DNA of 64,000 nucleotides from Xenoacremonium recifei (Eukaryota; Ascomycota; Sordariomycetes; Hypocreales; Nectriaceae): the NCBI GenBank assembly GCA_012184525.1, contig WOFQ01000067.1:1-64000 (forward strand). The letters are read 5' to 3'. The notes under the pieces were generated by a model. That model saw nothing but the letters and a program-made list of their open reading frames with translations. It was not told the DNA's origin and made no database searches. Each line of letters opens with the position of its first letter. Position 1 is the stretch's first letter. Positions 45,794 through 55,952 of this stretch are shown here, in pieces. Position numbers and translations under genes: made by a program.

Positions 45794-48295
45794 TCACCAG
45801 ATGGCCGGACCGCTGTTAGAGGGTTCGGTGCTGAGGAGCCAGCTTACAGTATCCATTTCGTCGTCGAAGTTAAATTGAGCATCGGACATCTGCGAAAACA
45901 CATTGGTGAGAATGGGCACAAGCTTCATTCGGAACAAATTGGCTTACCATAAAGTCCAGATCTCCCATGATGTCTGCTGGCTCGTTCAGCGACATCTGAC
46001 CAAGCCCATCGGCTGCATCACCACCTTGCTGGCTTTCCATGGCCTTCCGCTCAAGGATCTCCAAGCATGTAGCTTGGCTCTCTTCAACGGCCTTGATGAA
46101 AACAGCTAGCATTTCCTTGTCGTTCAGACCGCGCTTCAGCCCATCAATCTCAGCCAGCATGAGACACTTCAGCAGATAACCCTTGATGTTCGTGTCTCCC
46201 GTTTCCAACGCCCGCAGACTCCAATTTTTTGAGTCCTCTACCGCCTGAATCAAGTCTTGTCGCAGCGCAAGGGGACTCAGACCTTCATCTTCCTGAACCT
46301 GAGTGCGCAGCTCGGCCGCGATGAGGCAGCTGGCCTGCATGCCAGTGGTGTGGAAGAAGCCGTGGCCGCCGGCGCCAATCGCCGCGCGCGCGAAGTCAAC
46401 CTGGGGATCGCTGCCTCGCCCAGAGGAATTTTTGAAAGAGGAGGGGGATATAGTAGACCATATTTTGAGGGAAAGCTCGAGAACAACCTTTCGAGTGAAG
46501 GCGTAAGCTGTCTCGCTTAGGGAAAGCCCGAAATACGGGACGTGGATTGAAGAATGGAACCTCCTCATGATCAGATCCACGAACAACATGGCAAACTCGG
46601 GGGGTTTGTCTCCAGAAGGTGAATGGCATGCTTGCAGTTGCCGACAGAGAAGTCTGTATGCGGTCCTGAACTCGCCATCCAGACGCAGTGTATCATCGTA
46701 TGTACTAGGGTAGTTGATATTATTCAAATACCTCGCAATTTCCAAACGAAGAGGAAAAGAAACTCGGAGAGCCTTCGCGACGGAGACGTCTGTGAGTTGA
46801 TCCTCGGGCTTTGGCAGCGCATCATCTATCAGAAGCTGCTCATCGTCGTAATTTTGCGGTGGCTCTGTGTCAAAGTCCTCGAGACTCATGTGTGGAGGTG
46901 TGCCCGCAGTCATGGCAGCTTGCAAACTCAACTCCAGGATTGTATTCCACAATCGCCGCCGCATCTCCGTCACAAAGATGTTCTTCTTCGGGAGGTGCTT
47001 CGGGTCTCTGTGAAAGCCCATCTGAATCGCGTTCCGGTATATAGTCCCAAACGTAAGCCAGACTAGGCCTCCCGCAACTCCAACCATCTCCCGAGCCACC
47101 AGGAGGAGAAGCTCTGCCTGCAAGTAACGAACGCTGAGCATAATCTTAAATTCGGGTCTAGAAAGCCACGTCTGGGCCTCATATACCCAACGGATTGCTG
47201 AATCTCTTAAAGAGAATGGCTCATCGTAAAAGGCAGCGCCGATGGCCATAACGAGTTTGAGTGTGACCATGAAGGTTGTGTCGGGTGTCGTATCCGAAGT
47301 CCAGATCTTTTCATAGTCTTTTCTGAAAGTCGGGACGTGCAATATCCTGTATATAAGTTCTGTTGTCTGAAAATAACGTTCGACAAGTTGATCCGCAAGG
47401 TGTCGAGCAGGCAAATCAAGGGTGGGAGGACAGGGCCATTCGGGCTCACGCCGTGATTTGATCAGCTTCCCAAGAGTCTTGCATCTTTGCATCGTGCGAA
47501 AGGCTGCAGTATTGTTTTCGCGTGCGTAAGGCTGCAAGTTTTCGAATATGTCGAACTGGATGTGGGTTATGGTTAACGGGCGTAGAGGGGAAGGGGGTAT
47601 AATTCGTACAAGACTGACCAGAGCAACTCCGTTGATCCAATGACTACGTCCGAACATGCGTCCCTTGTGTAAGAGACAGCGTGCACAGACTTCTGTCTTT
47701 CCAAAGAGTTGGCTGTCATGCTTGAGGGGCAATACGAGCGTCGGCTTGGAAGGGATCCCAAAATTTGTAGTTGAGAGTGGAGGGTAGGTCGAGCCTGGGT
47801 TAGCTTTAGACAACAGATCCTCAAGATGTTTAATCTTTTCCTTCATCAACTCCAGCTCAGCTATCGAGGATGGCTGGCTGGCAGGACTGGAAGAGGATGT
47901 CGACGGCAGGGTCCGTGCCGTCGAAGGATAGCTGTTGTTGACGCTGACCACTGCTGAGTCGGTGGCAGAACTCGGGCAGACAGATGTAGCCAATGCTATG
48001 CTCCGAATATCATGAGGCTCATCAGATGGTCTAATATCAAGGACTCGGCCATGGGTTTGATTATGGAGGGGAGAAGGCTGATGGTTTTCATAAACACAAG
48101 GCAGGTTCTTGGAGCGAACACAGTTGCTACAGGGTGACTCTCGATTGCACCGAATCTTGCGCTTCCTGCAAAGGGTGCAGGACCTGAACGGCCGTCAGTA
48201 TCAAGACCAGTAAGTCCGATTCTTGGGAATGGAGAGACGAACACTGCTGGACGTCGGCGTCGACGCTCCGGCGTTGGAATTGCTGGATCCGCCAT
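45794..48295 (-). CDS. Zn2Cys6 transcription factor next to the monocarboxylate-type transporter
   Basis: Three exons (48295-48243, 48183-45948, 45889-45794) give 794 residues. The cluster at about 19-46 reads CTLCRKRKIRCNRESPCSNCVRSKNLPC, with intron 1 just before its first Cys. A coiled coil (ELELMKEKIKHLEDLLSKA) follows. The large fungal regulatory domain includes HLADQLVERYFQTTELIYRI, HVPTFRKDYEKIW, AIQMGFHRDP and EMRRRLWNTILEL, all classic for this class. The last exon adds an acidic, aromatic tail (AQFNFDDEMDTVSWLL) that could activate transcription. Donor 1 (GTTCGT) is unusual but required for the zinc cluster. It is divergent from a monocarboxylate-type MFS over about 520 bp and is its likely regulator. 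Confidence 0.86.
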
Positions 48296-48815
48296 GGCGG
48301 CTCAAAGGTAGGGCTGGTTGGGTCAGGGATGTGGATTGTGTCGGGCCAAGATCCGAGTATATGCAGGTGCAGAGGTCAATGAGGGGATTATGTCCGATTG
48401 CCGTCGGATCTGATAACTTTGTCGGAGAGAAGGTTGGATGAGAAAGAAACGAGAGAGGGCGGCGAGGGAAGATCCCAAGTCTTAGTCGGAGACGGGCTTA
48501 TGGGGCGGGATTTTGCCGAATCCGCAATTTGCCGACAGCATGCGACTGTTGATTGGCTGAATTCCCCGTCTCCGACGCTTCGGACACACAGCAAGCATCT
48601 CTAGGCATCTCGTCTCCGAGAACAAGTGGGCTAGGATTCTGCAGGCTTTTCATTTCATCTATTATTTAAATTTAAAGATGACTCCTGGTCTCTGACGATG
48701 GATTCTATGTCACTGCTATCGACTGCAATTAAGAGGCTTCGAACTCAACGTCGATCGCGGCCCATCCCAAGAAGCACACTTACACGCCATCCATTAAACG
48801 CGAACTATCATAACA
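48296..48815. promoter_or_regulatory. Divergent promoter with 12-bp inverted repeat
   Basis: Shared by the leftward regulator gene and the rightward MFS gene. GTCGGAGACGGG is at 48485-48496 and its exact reverse complement is at 48565-48576. A further GTCTCCGA is at 48612-48619 and TCGGAGAG at 48422-48429. TCGGATCTGA at 48414-48423 differs by one base from the palindrome found at 51.6-55.4 kb. These look like regulator-binding sites; binding is inferred. Confidence 0.55.
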
Positions 48816-50177
48816 ATGGCCACTACAATGGAACGCCTTTCCCTAGGAGAAGAAACCCCACAATCCAGCGGAACTCTCGAAGTCGCAGACCACAACATAG
48901 AGAAAGTAGAGACGATCCCCGATTTCGGACCAGCTCCTGATGGTGGTGCTCGCGCATGGCTTGTTGCAGCGGGAGCCAGCGCAGCCATCTTCTCAGCCAT
49001 GGGCTTCTCCAATGCCTTCGGCGCTTTTCAGGAATACTATATGACACACCAACTGCAGCACAAGTCACCGGACGATATAGCTTGGATTGGTTCGCTGTCC
49101 GGATTTCTTGCCTTGTCGACTGGTCTTGTTGGAGGACCTCTCTTTGACCGATTTGGAGCCTGGGTACGTCTGCAAGCCTCTGTTTGACCAGAAGATTCAA
49201 CTAACATAGAGGTTCAGATTATCCGGCCAGCTGCAATTATTTATGTCTTTACCATCATGATGATCAGCCTGTGCAAAGAATACTGGCAGTTCATGCTAAC
49301 GCAGGGACTCTTGGCCGGACTTTGCATGGGCTTCATGACGACGCCAGTCATGGCAGCCGTATCACAGTTCTTCGACAAGAAACGAGCTGCCGCTCTTGGA
49401 GTGGCTGTGGCTGGGTCATCAATTGGCGGCATCGTGTTCCCCATCATTCTCTCCAAGATGCTTAACAGCACCTCGCTTGGATTCGGCTGGTCGGTCAGAA
49501 TCGCCGGCTTCATCATGCTTGCCCCTTTAACCTTCGCATGCTTGGCCATCCGAACGCGTCTTCCGTCGCGACAGTCGCAATTCTTCATCCCTGAGGCTTT
49601 CAAGAACGACTTATATGTGCTCTTGATTCTTGCACTGTTCTTCCTCTTCCTTGGCATGTTCACCCCGCTCTTTTATATGCCGTCTTATGCCGTTTCCCGT
49701 GGCATGAATCCTACTCTCGCCTCATATCTTCTTTCAACCCTCAATGGTGCCTCTACCTTCGGAAGAATCATTCCCGGCATTATGGCTGATAAATGGGGCC
49801 GTCTCAACATCATGGTTCTCGCTGGTTTCTCAAACGGGATCGTGCTTCTATGCATGAACCAGCCAAAATCTACTGCCGGATTGGTCATCTACTCCATCGT
49901 ATTTGGACTTACCTCGGGTATGATCATCTCTGGAGGTGGCGCAGCAATCGGCCTCTGTGTCAAGGATCAGAGGAACATGGGAACCTATATGGGTATGGGA
50001 ATGGCGGTTGCATCATTGGCGGCTTTGATTGGGCCCCCTTCGAACGGCGCTTTGGTTACCGAGCACCACTCATACGAGGAAACTTCAATCCTGAGCGGCG
50101 TAATGTGTCTAGTCGGCGGTGTGGTCGTGGTTCTCTGCAAGTGGCGAACTCCTGAGGGAATCTTCGGAAGAGTATAG
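48816..50177 (+). CDS. MFS transporter, monocarboxylate (MCT) type
   Basis: Two exons (48816-49163, 49218-50177) give 435 residues with about twelve membrane segments. The N-terminal PDGGARAWLVAAGA just before the first membrane segment and the DRFGAW loop are MCT-family marks. FDKKRAAALGVAVAGSSIGG (segment 4-5 region) and GIMADKWGRLNIM are also typical. Fungal members are often called monocarboxylate transporters, but few have proven substrates; some move riboflavin or other compounds. The start ATG (ACAATGGCC) gives a normal-length cytosolic N-terminus. The divergent regulator and the inverted-repeat promoter suggest inducible expression. The gene could share function with the dehydrogenase-like gene just downstream. 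Confidence 0.88.
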
Positions 50178-50288
50178 ATCCTTCTTGCCTTGGTTAAGCT
50201 ATTTCTTTTGTTTGTAGAAGTATGATCTTAGACATCCCCATTCTGATCTAGAGAAGCACTTAATTTAAAAATCTTTAATCTTCAATCT

Positions 50289-51481
50289 TCAAGATGACGA
50301 GCTGGAGGATGAACTGTCGCTATAATCATAAAAACCTCTTCCTGACTTAACCCCCAAATGTCCATTCTCAAGATACCGGTCCAAGTATGCACGGGGCTCA
50401 GCAGGAACATCTTGGCGCATATCAGCGTAATGCTGCTCGATATCCCGTACGACATCCAGTCCAACAACGTCCATTAGTTCGAATGGACCCTTGGGGGTTT
50501 TGAGGATACCCCGAAAAATGGCATCGATTTCTTCTGGTGTTGCTGCGCCCTCTGCGGCTGCAAGAAGGGCTTCTCGCTTAATCGCTGCCCATATCCTTCA
50601 CCCAGCATGTTAATTTCGAAAAGACGAAGAGAGGAGTAATCTGAATACCTATTATAGATGTAACCCATAGAAGTAGTTGTCTTCACGTGAAAGGGCGAAA
50701 ACCCGTGAGCCCTGCTTTGCTCCATCATGATAGGAATGTGAGCTGGATTGGTCGTCTTGTGACCCATGATCTCAATCTCTAGCACAACACGTTAGCCAGG
50801 GGACTTCTTTCGAATACATCTTCTAGGAGAATATTAGAGGCGTACCAGTTGTTTCTGGAGGCCAATCTGATGAGAGGTCAGCAAGTAACCAATAGTCAGG
50901 CAACAAAAACCTACATGTGTGTGCACTGAGAAACCGCCGCTCGTTCTGGAGCTTCAGGCCGCTCAGTATCTCAGAGCATAGGTAGCTGCTCGAATTGGAC
51001 GCCAGAATAACATCATCAGGAGCCAAAGCATCTAGCTGCACTAGAACTTTTTGTTTCAAGGATAATTGCTCCGGAACACACTGAAAGAAGTACATTTAGC
51101 GATGAAGAACCACGATTTGATGAACTGAGCAAGGAGGGCTTACTTCAAGGACTAGCCAAGAGTCTTCAATTGCTATTTTGAGATCTTCAGGAAGATGAGT
51201 GATGATGTCTCCCCATTGTGAGCCGTTGGGTTTTCTTGAGGACCGGTAGTTCTCTACGGCCTCGATACTGGCCCCAAGTTGGATAGATTGAGCGTCGACA
51301 AGATGGACATTACGGCCACAGCTTGACCACTATTGTTTGTGATTGTCAGCGATCCTTAATGCCCCAGGTTTACAACAATTTACGGACTGGGTATCCGACG
51401 TACCATATGAGCCAAACGTCTGCCTTGGGTCCCCGCGCCCAATATTGTCACAGAGGGTCTCGAACTCAACGGAACAGCCAT
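50289..51481 (-). CDS. 3-hydroxyacyl-CoA-dehydrogenase-like NAD-binding protein
   Basis: Six exons (51481-51404, 51329-51144, 51080-50915, 50866-50846, 50778-50649, 50595-50289) give 295 residues, close to the usual family length. The N-terminal Rossmann fold has VTILGAGTQGRRLAHMW (GxGxxG) and, after strand 2, VHLVDAQS. VLASNSSSYLCSEI then matches the catalytic-region motif of 3-hydroxyacyl-CoA dehydrogenases, and FLSAHTYWPP fits the following strand. The C-terminal helical domain has GYIYNRIWAAIKREALLAAAEG and the final GRGFYDY, then a Ser run. Relatives act on hydroxyacyl-CoAs or on L-gulonate. Exon 4 is only 21 nt, but its frame and the family sequence fit. Its upstream region carries three TCGGATCCGA palindromes. 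Confidence 0.83.
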
Positions 51482-52058
51482 GGTGATTTAGAATGATTCG
51501 GTGTGAGTGGTCCCGAGTCGACGAAGCATTAGGCCAGGCCCCAGGATCGAGACTTTAACCATTCATGGGATCCGAGAGGTACCGGGTTTATCGAGGTACG
51601 CAGTCGGTAATGTTGATCTGAGCGTATCGTAGTTTCGAGTCTCCCGTCTCATGTCGGATCCGATGATCTGAGATCGACCCCACAGTCGGTACGAGAGCCA
51701 AAATCTAGATTGTTTGATTCCCTGGCAAAGATATGAGATTCTTCGGATCCGATGGTCGTGCTTCCTCACTTCCCAAGCGTGTTTTGGTGCGTGGAACTCA
51801 CGCTGATCTTGGGTGATCTGTGCGAGAGCGTCGGATCCGAGATCTCAGCGCAGATCGACACTTTTGCCATGATTTACCGATCGCGATATGATGGGAGAAG
51901 TTTCTAAGAATATTCGGGATTGGGTATTCATGGTAATTAAAACTTGACCAGATGTGAATCCGTGATGGGGAGCCAAGAGATGACCTATTCTACTTCACAC
52001 TTCCATTCCTGACACAGATTGGCAGATCGCAACAAGTCACCAATACTCTGCAATGAGT
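51482..52058 (-). promoter_or_regulatory. Promoter with TCGGATCCGA repeats, dehydrogenase-like gene
   Basis: The palindrome TCGGATCCGA occurs at 51654-51663, 51743-51752 and 51831-51840, and TGGGATCCGA (one change) at 51566-51575. Successive starts are 88, 89 and 88 bp apart. The sites lie 85-360 bp upstream of the dehydrogenase-like start. TCGG-N2-CCGA is an inverted pair of half-sites suited to a Zn2Cys6 dimer. The regulator encoded just beyond is the best candidate, by inference. Confidence 0.7.
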
Positions 52059-54313
52059 TTATATCCTCCACTGCGATCCATACCACTCTCCAAACTGCGC
52101 CTGTAACACGACATATGGATCTTGATACTGCGGAAGCTCCTCGCCGCCCTGCACTGGTGATGAAAACTTGCCCCTCGCTGCCTCCACAGATTTAGAGCAC
52201 TGGGGAAGGTGCCTCAATGTGTTTTCTAGAGTGACAATGAGACTTTGATAAGATTCCTTGCTTATTTTCGCGGAAGCAAAGTCCTGATCAAAGGCTTTGC
52301 GGATGAGGGCAACCCCGGCGACGATGTGGTGGGGATAAGGATCGATTGCAACGATGGGCACGGTGATGGTGTTTTCCGTGCCACCGAGTGAAGGCGAACT
52401 TGGATGATTTGAAGCTGAAGCTGGTTGTGGGTTGAGTGTGTAGGTATTGTGTAAGCCGAAGGCGAGGGTGTTCATCACTGTTGTCTCGACATCGGCTTTC
52501 TCTTCGGCGAAGTCTGTGAGAAGATCGAAGCGGTTTGTCACCTCGATTGTATCGACAAACATAAGGATGCTCAAGTGGTAGTGCAACATCAACGAATCTG
52601 AAGCCGTGTCAGAGATTGGCATTCTTCATGCGCATAGGATTGACTTACACCAGCGAAGCCTTGTCTTCTGACCCAAGAATTGCATCCTTCTCTGGCACGT
52701 ATCCAGATGAGGCCGATATATGGCATTGAATTGTTTGATAGACTCAACAACTGCCCTGTATGTTCTTTGTACCTCGGGTTCATTGTGACCGTCTCTCAGG
52801 GCCTCCTTGAAGATAGCCGTTAGTTTCCATCCAAGCAGCTTCCAGGAGGCCCCTGCGGCAATAATCTGGTTTGCACGTTCATCATTCATATCGAAACTGC
52901 TCGAACCCCATTGTTTGGCAGTCTCGTCAAACATCTTGGACGTCGTTCGTACCAGGCGCCATGGGAGCTCGGCCTCGAAGCCACAGAGCCCGGAGGAGAG
53001 CAGAGAACGACAGTTGAGTGTCATCGATGCAGATGTATCAAACGTTATTGCTGCCCAGTACGCGACGCTCTCAGCGTTAATGAAACTCGAGGTGCCTATG
53101 GTTTCCGGGGTCGTGCAAATGGCTTGTACCTTCATGGAGGACGAGGGCGAAACTTTCGAGCCGCTGAATTGTAGATTTCTTTGTCGTGCTCTTAGTGTTT
53201 GGATCTGCTGAAGAGCGGCGTGGACACAGCATTGACCCGTGATACCGTCAGCCTCTTCCTCCTCAGATATGCCTGATGGAATAGGTGTCAGAGCGAACAG
53301 GAAGAGAGAAAGCATGGACCGGTAGGATGGGCGATTGATGACTTTGAGCATGTCTCTTCTTGTACGCCGCCATAGCGCACGAATTACGTTGAGGTGGCTA
53401 ATCTCTGGAGGTAACATTTTTGTAGTTAGGGGGAGCCACCGAGCCGAAAAGGAAGCAATTGTGTTCTCAAGGGACTTCTGGATGTGACGGTCGGTTTCGC
53501 TTTCTCTTTGGTCTACGCTGTTGAGGAGTCCATCGTTGGAAGACTCGGCCATCCAGCGATCAAGCTGACAGCAGAGCTCAGAGATGCTGACATGCTTGTC
53601 CGCTAAACTATCTTGACCAAATCTGTGATTGTTCTGGTAAGTACAGGGGAAAATTCCAAGGAAGCTGGCTGGGCATACGTACACAAAAGGGTTGCTGTAT
53701 CTGCCCATCCATGACCCAAAGACAGCCTCAAAGCCGTCCTTGTAAAGTGATTGAACCCATAGAGAGTCCAGCTCGCTAAGAAGCTCAGAATTTGAGAACG
53801 TAATTCCTGTGTACGAGGGTGATATTGTGTCGTATAAGCTCCTCTCTGGGGCTGGAGAAGGAATGGCAGTACCAAGGCTCTCCTGCACAATCATCGAAGA
53901 CACGCTCCAATCTCCTCGCGGGAGGGCTGAGTCTCTCGAGTGATGTTCCAGGGAGGCTCTCGCATGTCTACCGACCCGAGACGATGGGACCTCACTTGGA
54001 GTGCTCGAAGGTTGTCTCCTCCGGCCCTTGCGTTTTGCGGGGGAAGAAGTTGCCTTTGCATCCTGCATCCACTATTCAGGGGAGACCCGAAAGAAGTCAG
54101 CAAAGTCCCAATAATAAAGCGTGGATACGATCTCCCGGGCGGCGGAGTTACCTTGAAGGTACAGGGCCGGTGCCTGTTCTGACAACGGCTGCATGAGGCT
54201 GCGGCATCTTGCTTTCGGCGGCTGGCGGCGTCACAGGCCACGCGAGATCTGCGACAGTCGTCACAGCTGGAGAACTGAGTGCGACGGTTGACGAGATCTC
54301 CTCGACTTGGCAT
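52059..54313 (-). CDS. Zn2Cys6 transcription factor, candidate regulator of the TCGGATCCGA genes
   Basis: Four exons (54313-54152, 54071-53683, 53622-52649, 52597-52059) give 687 residues. The zinc cluster at about 17-50 is CDDCRRSRVAC, a 13-residue loop, then CSRCQNRHRPC. Exon 2 starts WMQDAKATSSPAKRKGRRR, a basic stretch that could aid DNA contact or nuclear entry. Later parts have NSELLSELDSLWVQSLYKDGFEAVFGSW and CQLDRWM, and the C-terminal half contains MLHYHLSILMFVDTIE and PHHIVAGVALIRKAF. This arrangement occurs in a common class of fungal cluster-linked regulators. The start at 54313 follows an in-frame TCGGTTCCGA (54325-54334) by 11 bp. An upstream in-frame ATG at 54487 would add 58 residues and is less likely. 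Confidence 0.84.
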
Positions 54314-55952
54314 GTTGGAGGATCTCGGTTCCGAAACACAGACAGCGGTGGAGTTGGAACAGAAGAAGCAGACAAGGAACCGTTGAGATCCGAGAAAGCC
54401 GATGATTTGGACCCTCGAGATCACGAATCCTACTCTGCCGTCCACGAATGAACCAGGAATGACGGAGGAGTCTCGAGAGCTCCCCACGATGTCGGATCCG
54501 AAACCCCTTGAATATGTTTCTCAGCAAGGAACCGAGGCGAGCCCCCACCAACTTCACAAGGGGGAGTGCGGGGTAAGGCAGATCTCCGGTCCTCCGACGG
54601 AGCCTGGGGTAGATTGTTGAGATGCCGAGAGAAGAGCAAGATGGAGAGGACAATCTGGGGTATTTCTGGAGTTGCGGAGTTTCCGCTTGGGCTTTGGCAT
54701 CAAGTCCGAGGCTTCGGGGCTTTTATTTGACTGCATCATCATTTCAGGGCGCTTGACAGCTCTTCAGAGCGTTGGTTAGCCATGCTGATTAGACCCCAGA
54801 ACTGCCTACAACCCGAGAGAACTCGAAGCAAAGGCCACAACTCGATATTCCTCTCGACCGAGTTCTGTCATCTCCTTCGTGCTTTTACCATGATTCATGA
54901 GATCGTAAAATATCGAATCGCGCGCTCTCTTGGGTGGTCAGTTACGCATTGCCTAGACTCAAACTTCCCACTGCAAGGGCAGCCAAGAATTCTCGGATCC
55001 GAAAACATTCTTGGGCGCCCGTTCCTGTGCGGCCAACATCACTCCGCACGTGGGCCCTTGAATCAGTTCATGTTTGCCACATGAGTCGCGCGTGCAGATG
55101 GGACGTGACGCAATTGCATCCTATTCTTGTTTGATGTCGTCAATCACAGCGAGTGACGGATGTATCTCAAGTCGTAGACGTCCTTTCTTGAAAGAGAATG
55201 GAGAGTTTGGCTGACTTGAAGCTATGTCTTTGGCGTACCGCTGCTTCATTGCAGCTTCTTAGTGAAAACGAGGACAAGAAGAGCAGGACTCGAAGCGCCC
55301 CGGACAATGAGATCCGGGCTTCATGATCCAAATGACCTGAGTCTGGGGTAAGACCCCATTGTGACATCGTCCACTGTCTCCAAGGCCCCAGCAGCTCTTC
55401 GGATCCGATAGCAGCCCATTTGACCTTCCAATAACTCTCTAGATCTCCAATCCAAGCCAACCCTGATTGCTTATTGGCAATAACCTTGTCTCTTGGCCAT
55501 TCCCCAAGAGTGCGGGGAGAGTTCCGCTAACCCGCACCCCCAGATAGCAGACTGTTAACGATATGCCGAAGATGAATACCAACCTCCAGATATCCAGCGG
55601 GACCCCCCGCACCCACCTGCTCTCTGCATCCAGCCTCTTACGATCATGGTCTTAGCTTGTTGAGGCCGACGTGATCATCGGTGGAGAGGCGACTACGGTC
55701 CGAAGTCCGGGGTAGGACCGTAGGAGACGAATACATAAGATGAGAGCTCATCCTCCACCTGTCACAACAATTCTGGTAGATCAACGCCAGCAGCTCAGTC
55801 CGGGCAATTTGCAGCCTCTAAGGCATCGTCAATCTTTCCGCCTTATCTCGGAGCTTAGAGTTCCCGCCACAGCCTGGCCCTTAATATAAGATTTCACCTA
55901 ACACCCGTCATCTATTTTTTTCTTTTCTTTTGCATCTACTGCTATTTGCACC
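54314..55952. promoter_or_regulatory. Divergent promoter with TCGGATCCGA palindromes
   Basis: This 1.6-kb region separates the leftward regulator gene from the rightward MFS gene. TCGGATCCGA occurs at 54492-54501, 54993-55002 and 55399-55408. TCGGTTCCGA, with the same half-sites and a different spacer, is at 54325-54334. A TATA-like AATATAAG lies near 55881. CT-rich sequence just before 55953 looks like the MFS leader. No gene is supported within it. Confidence 0.65.
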
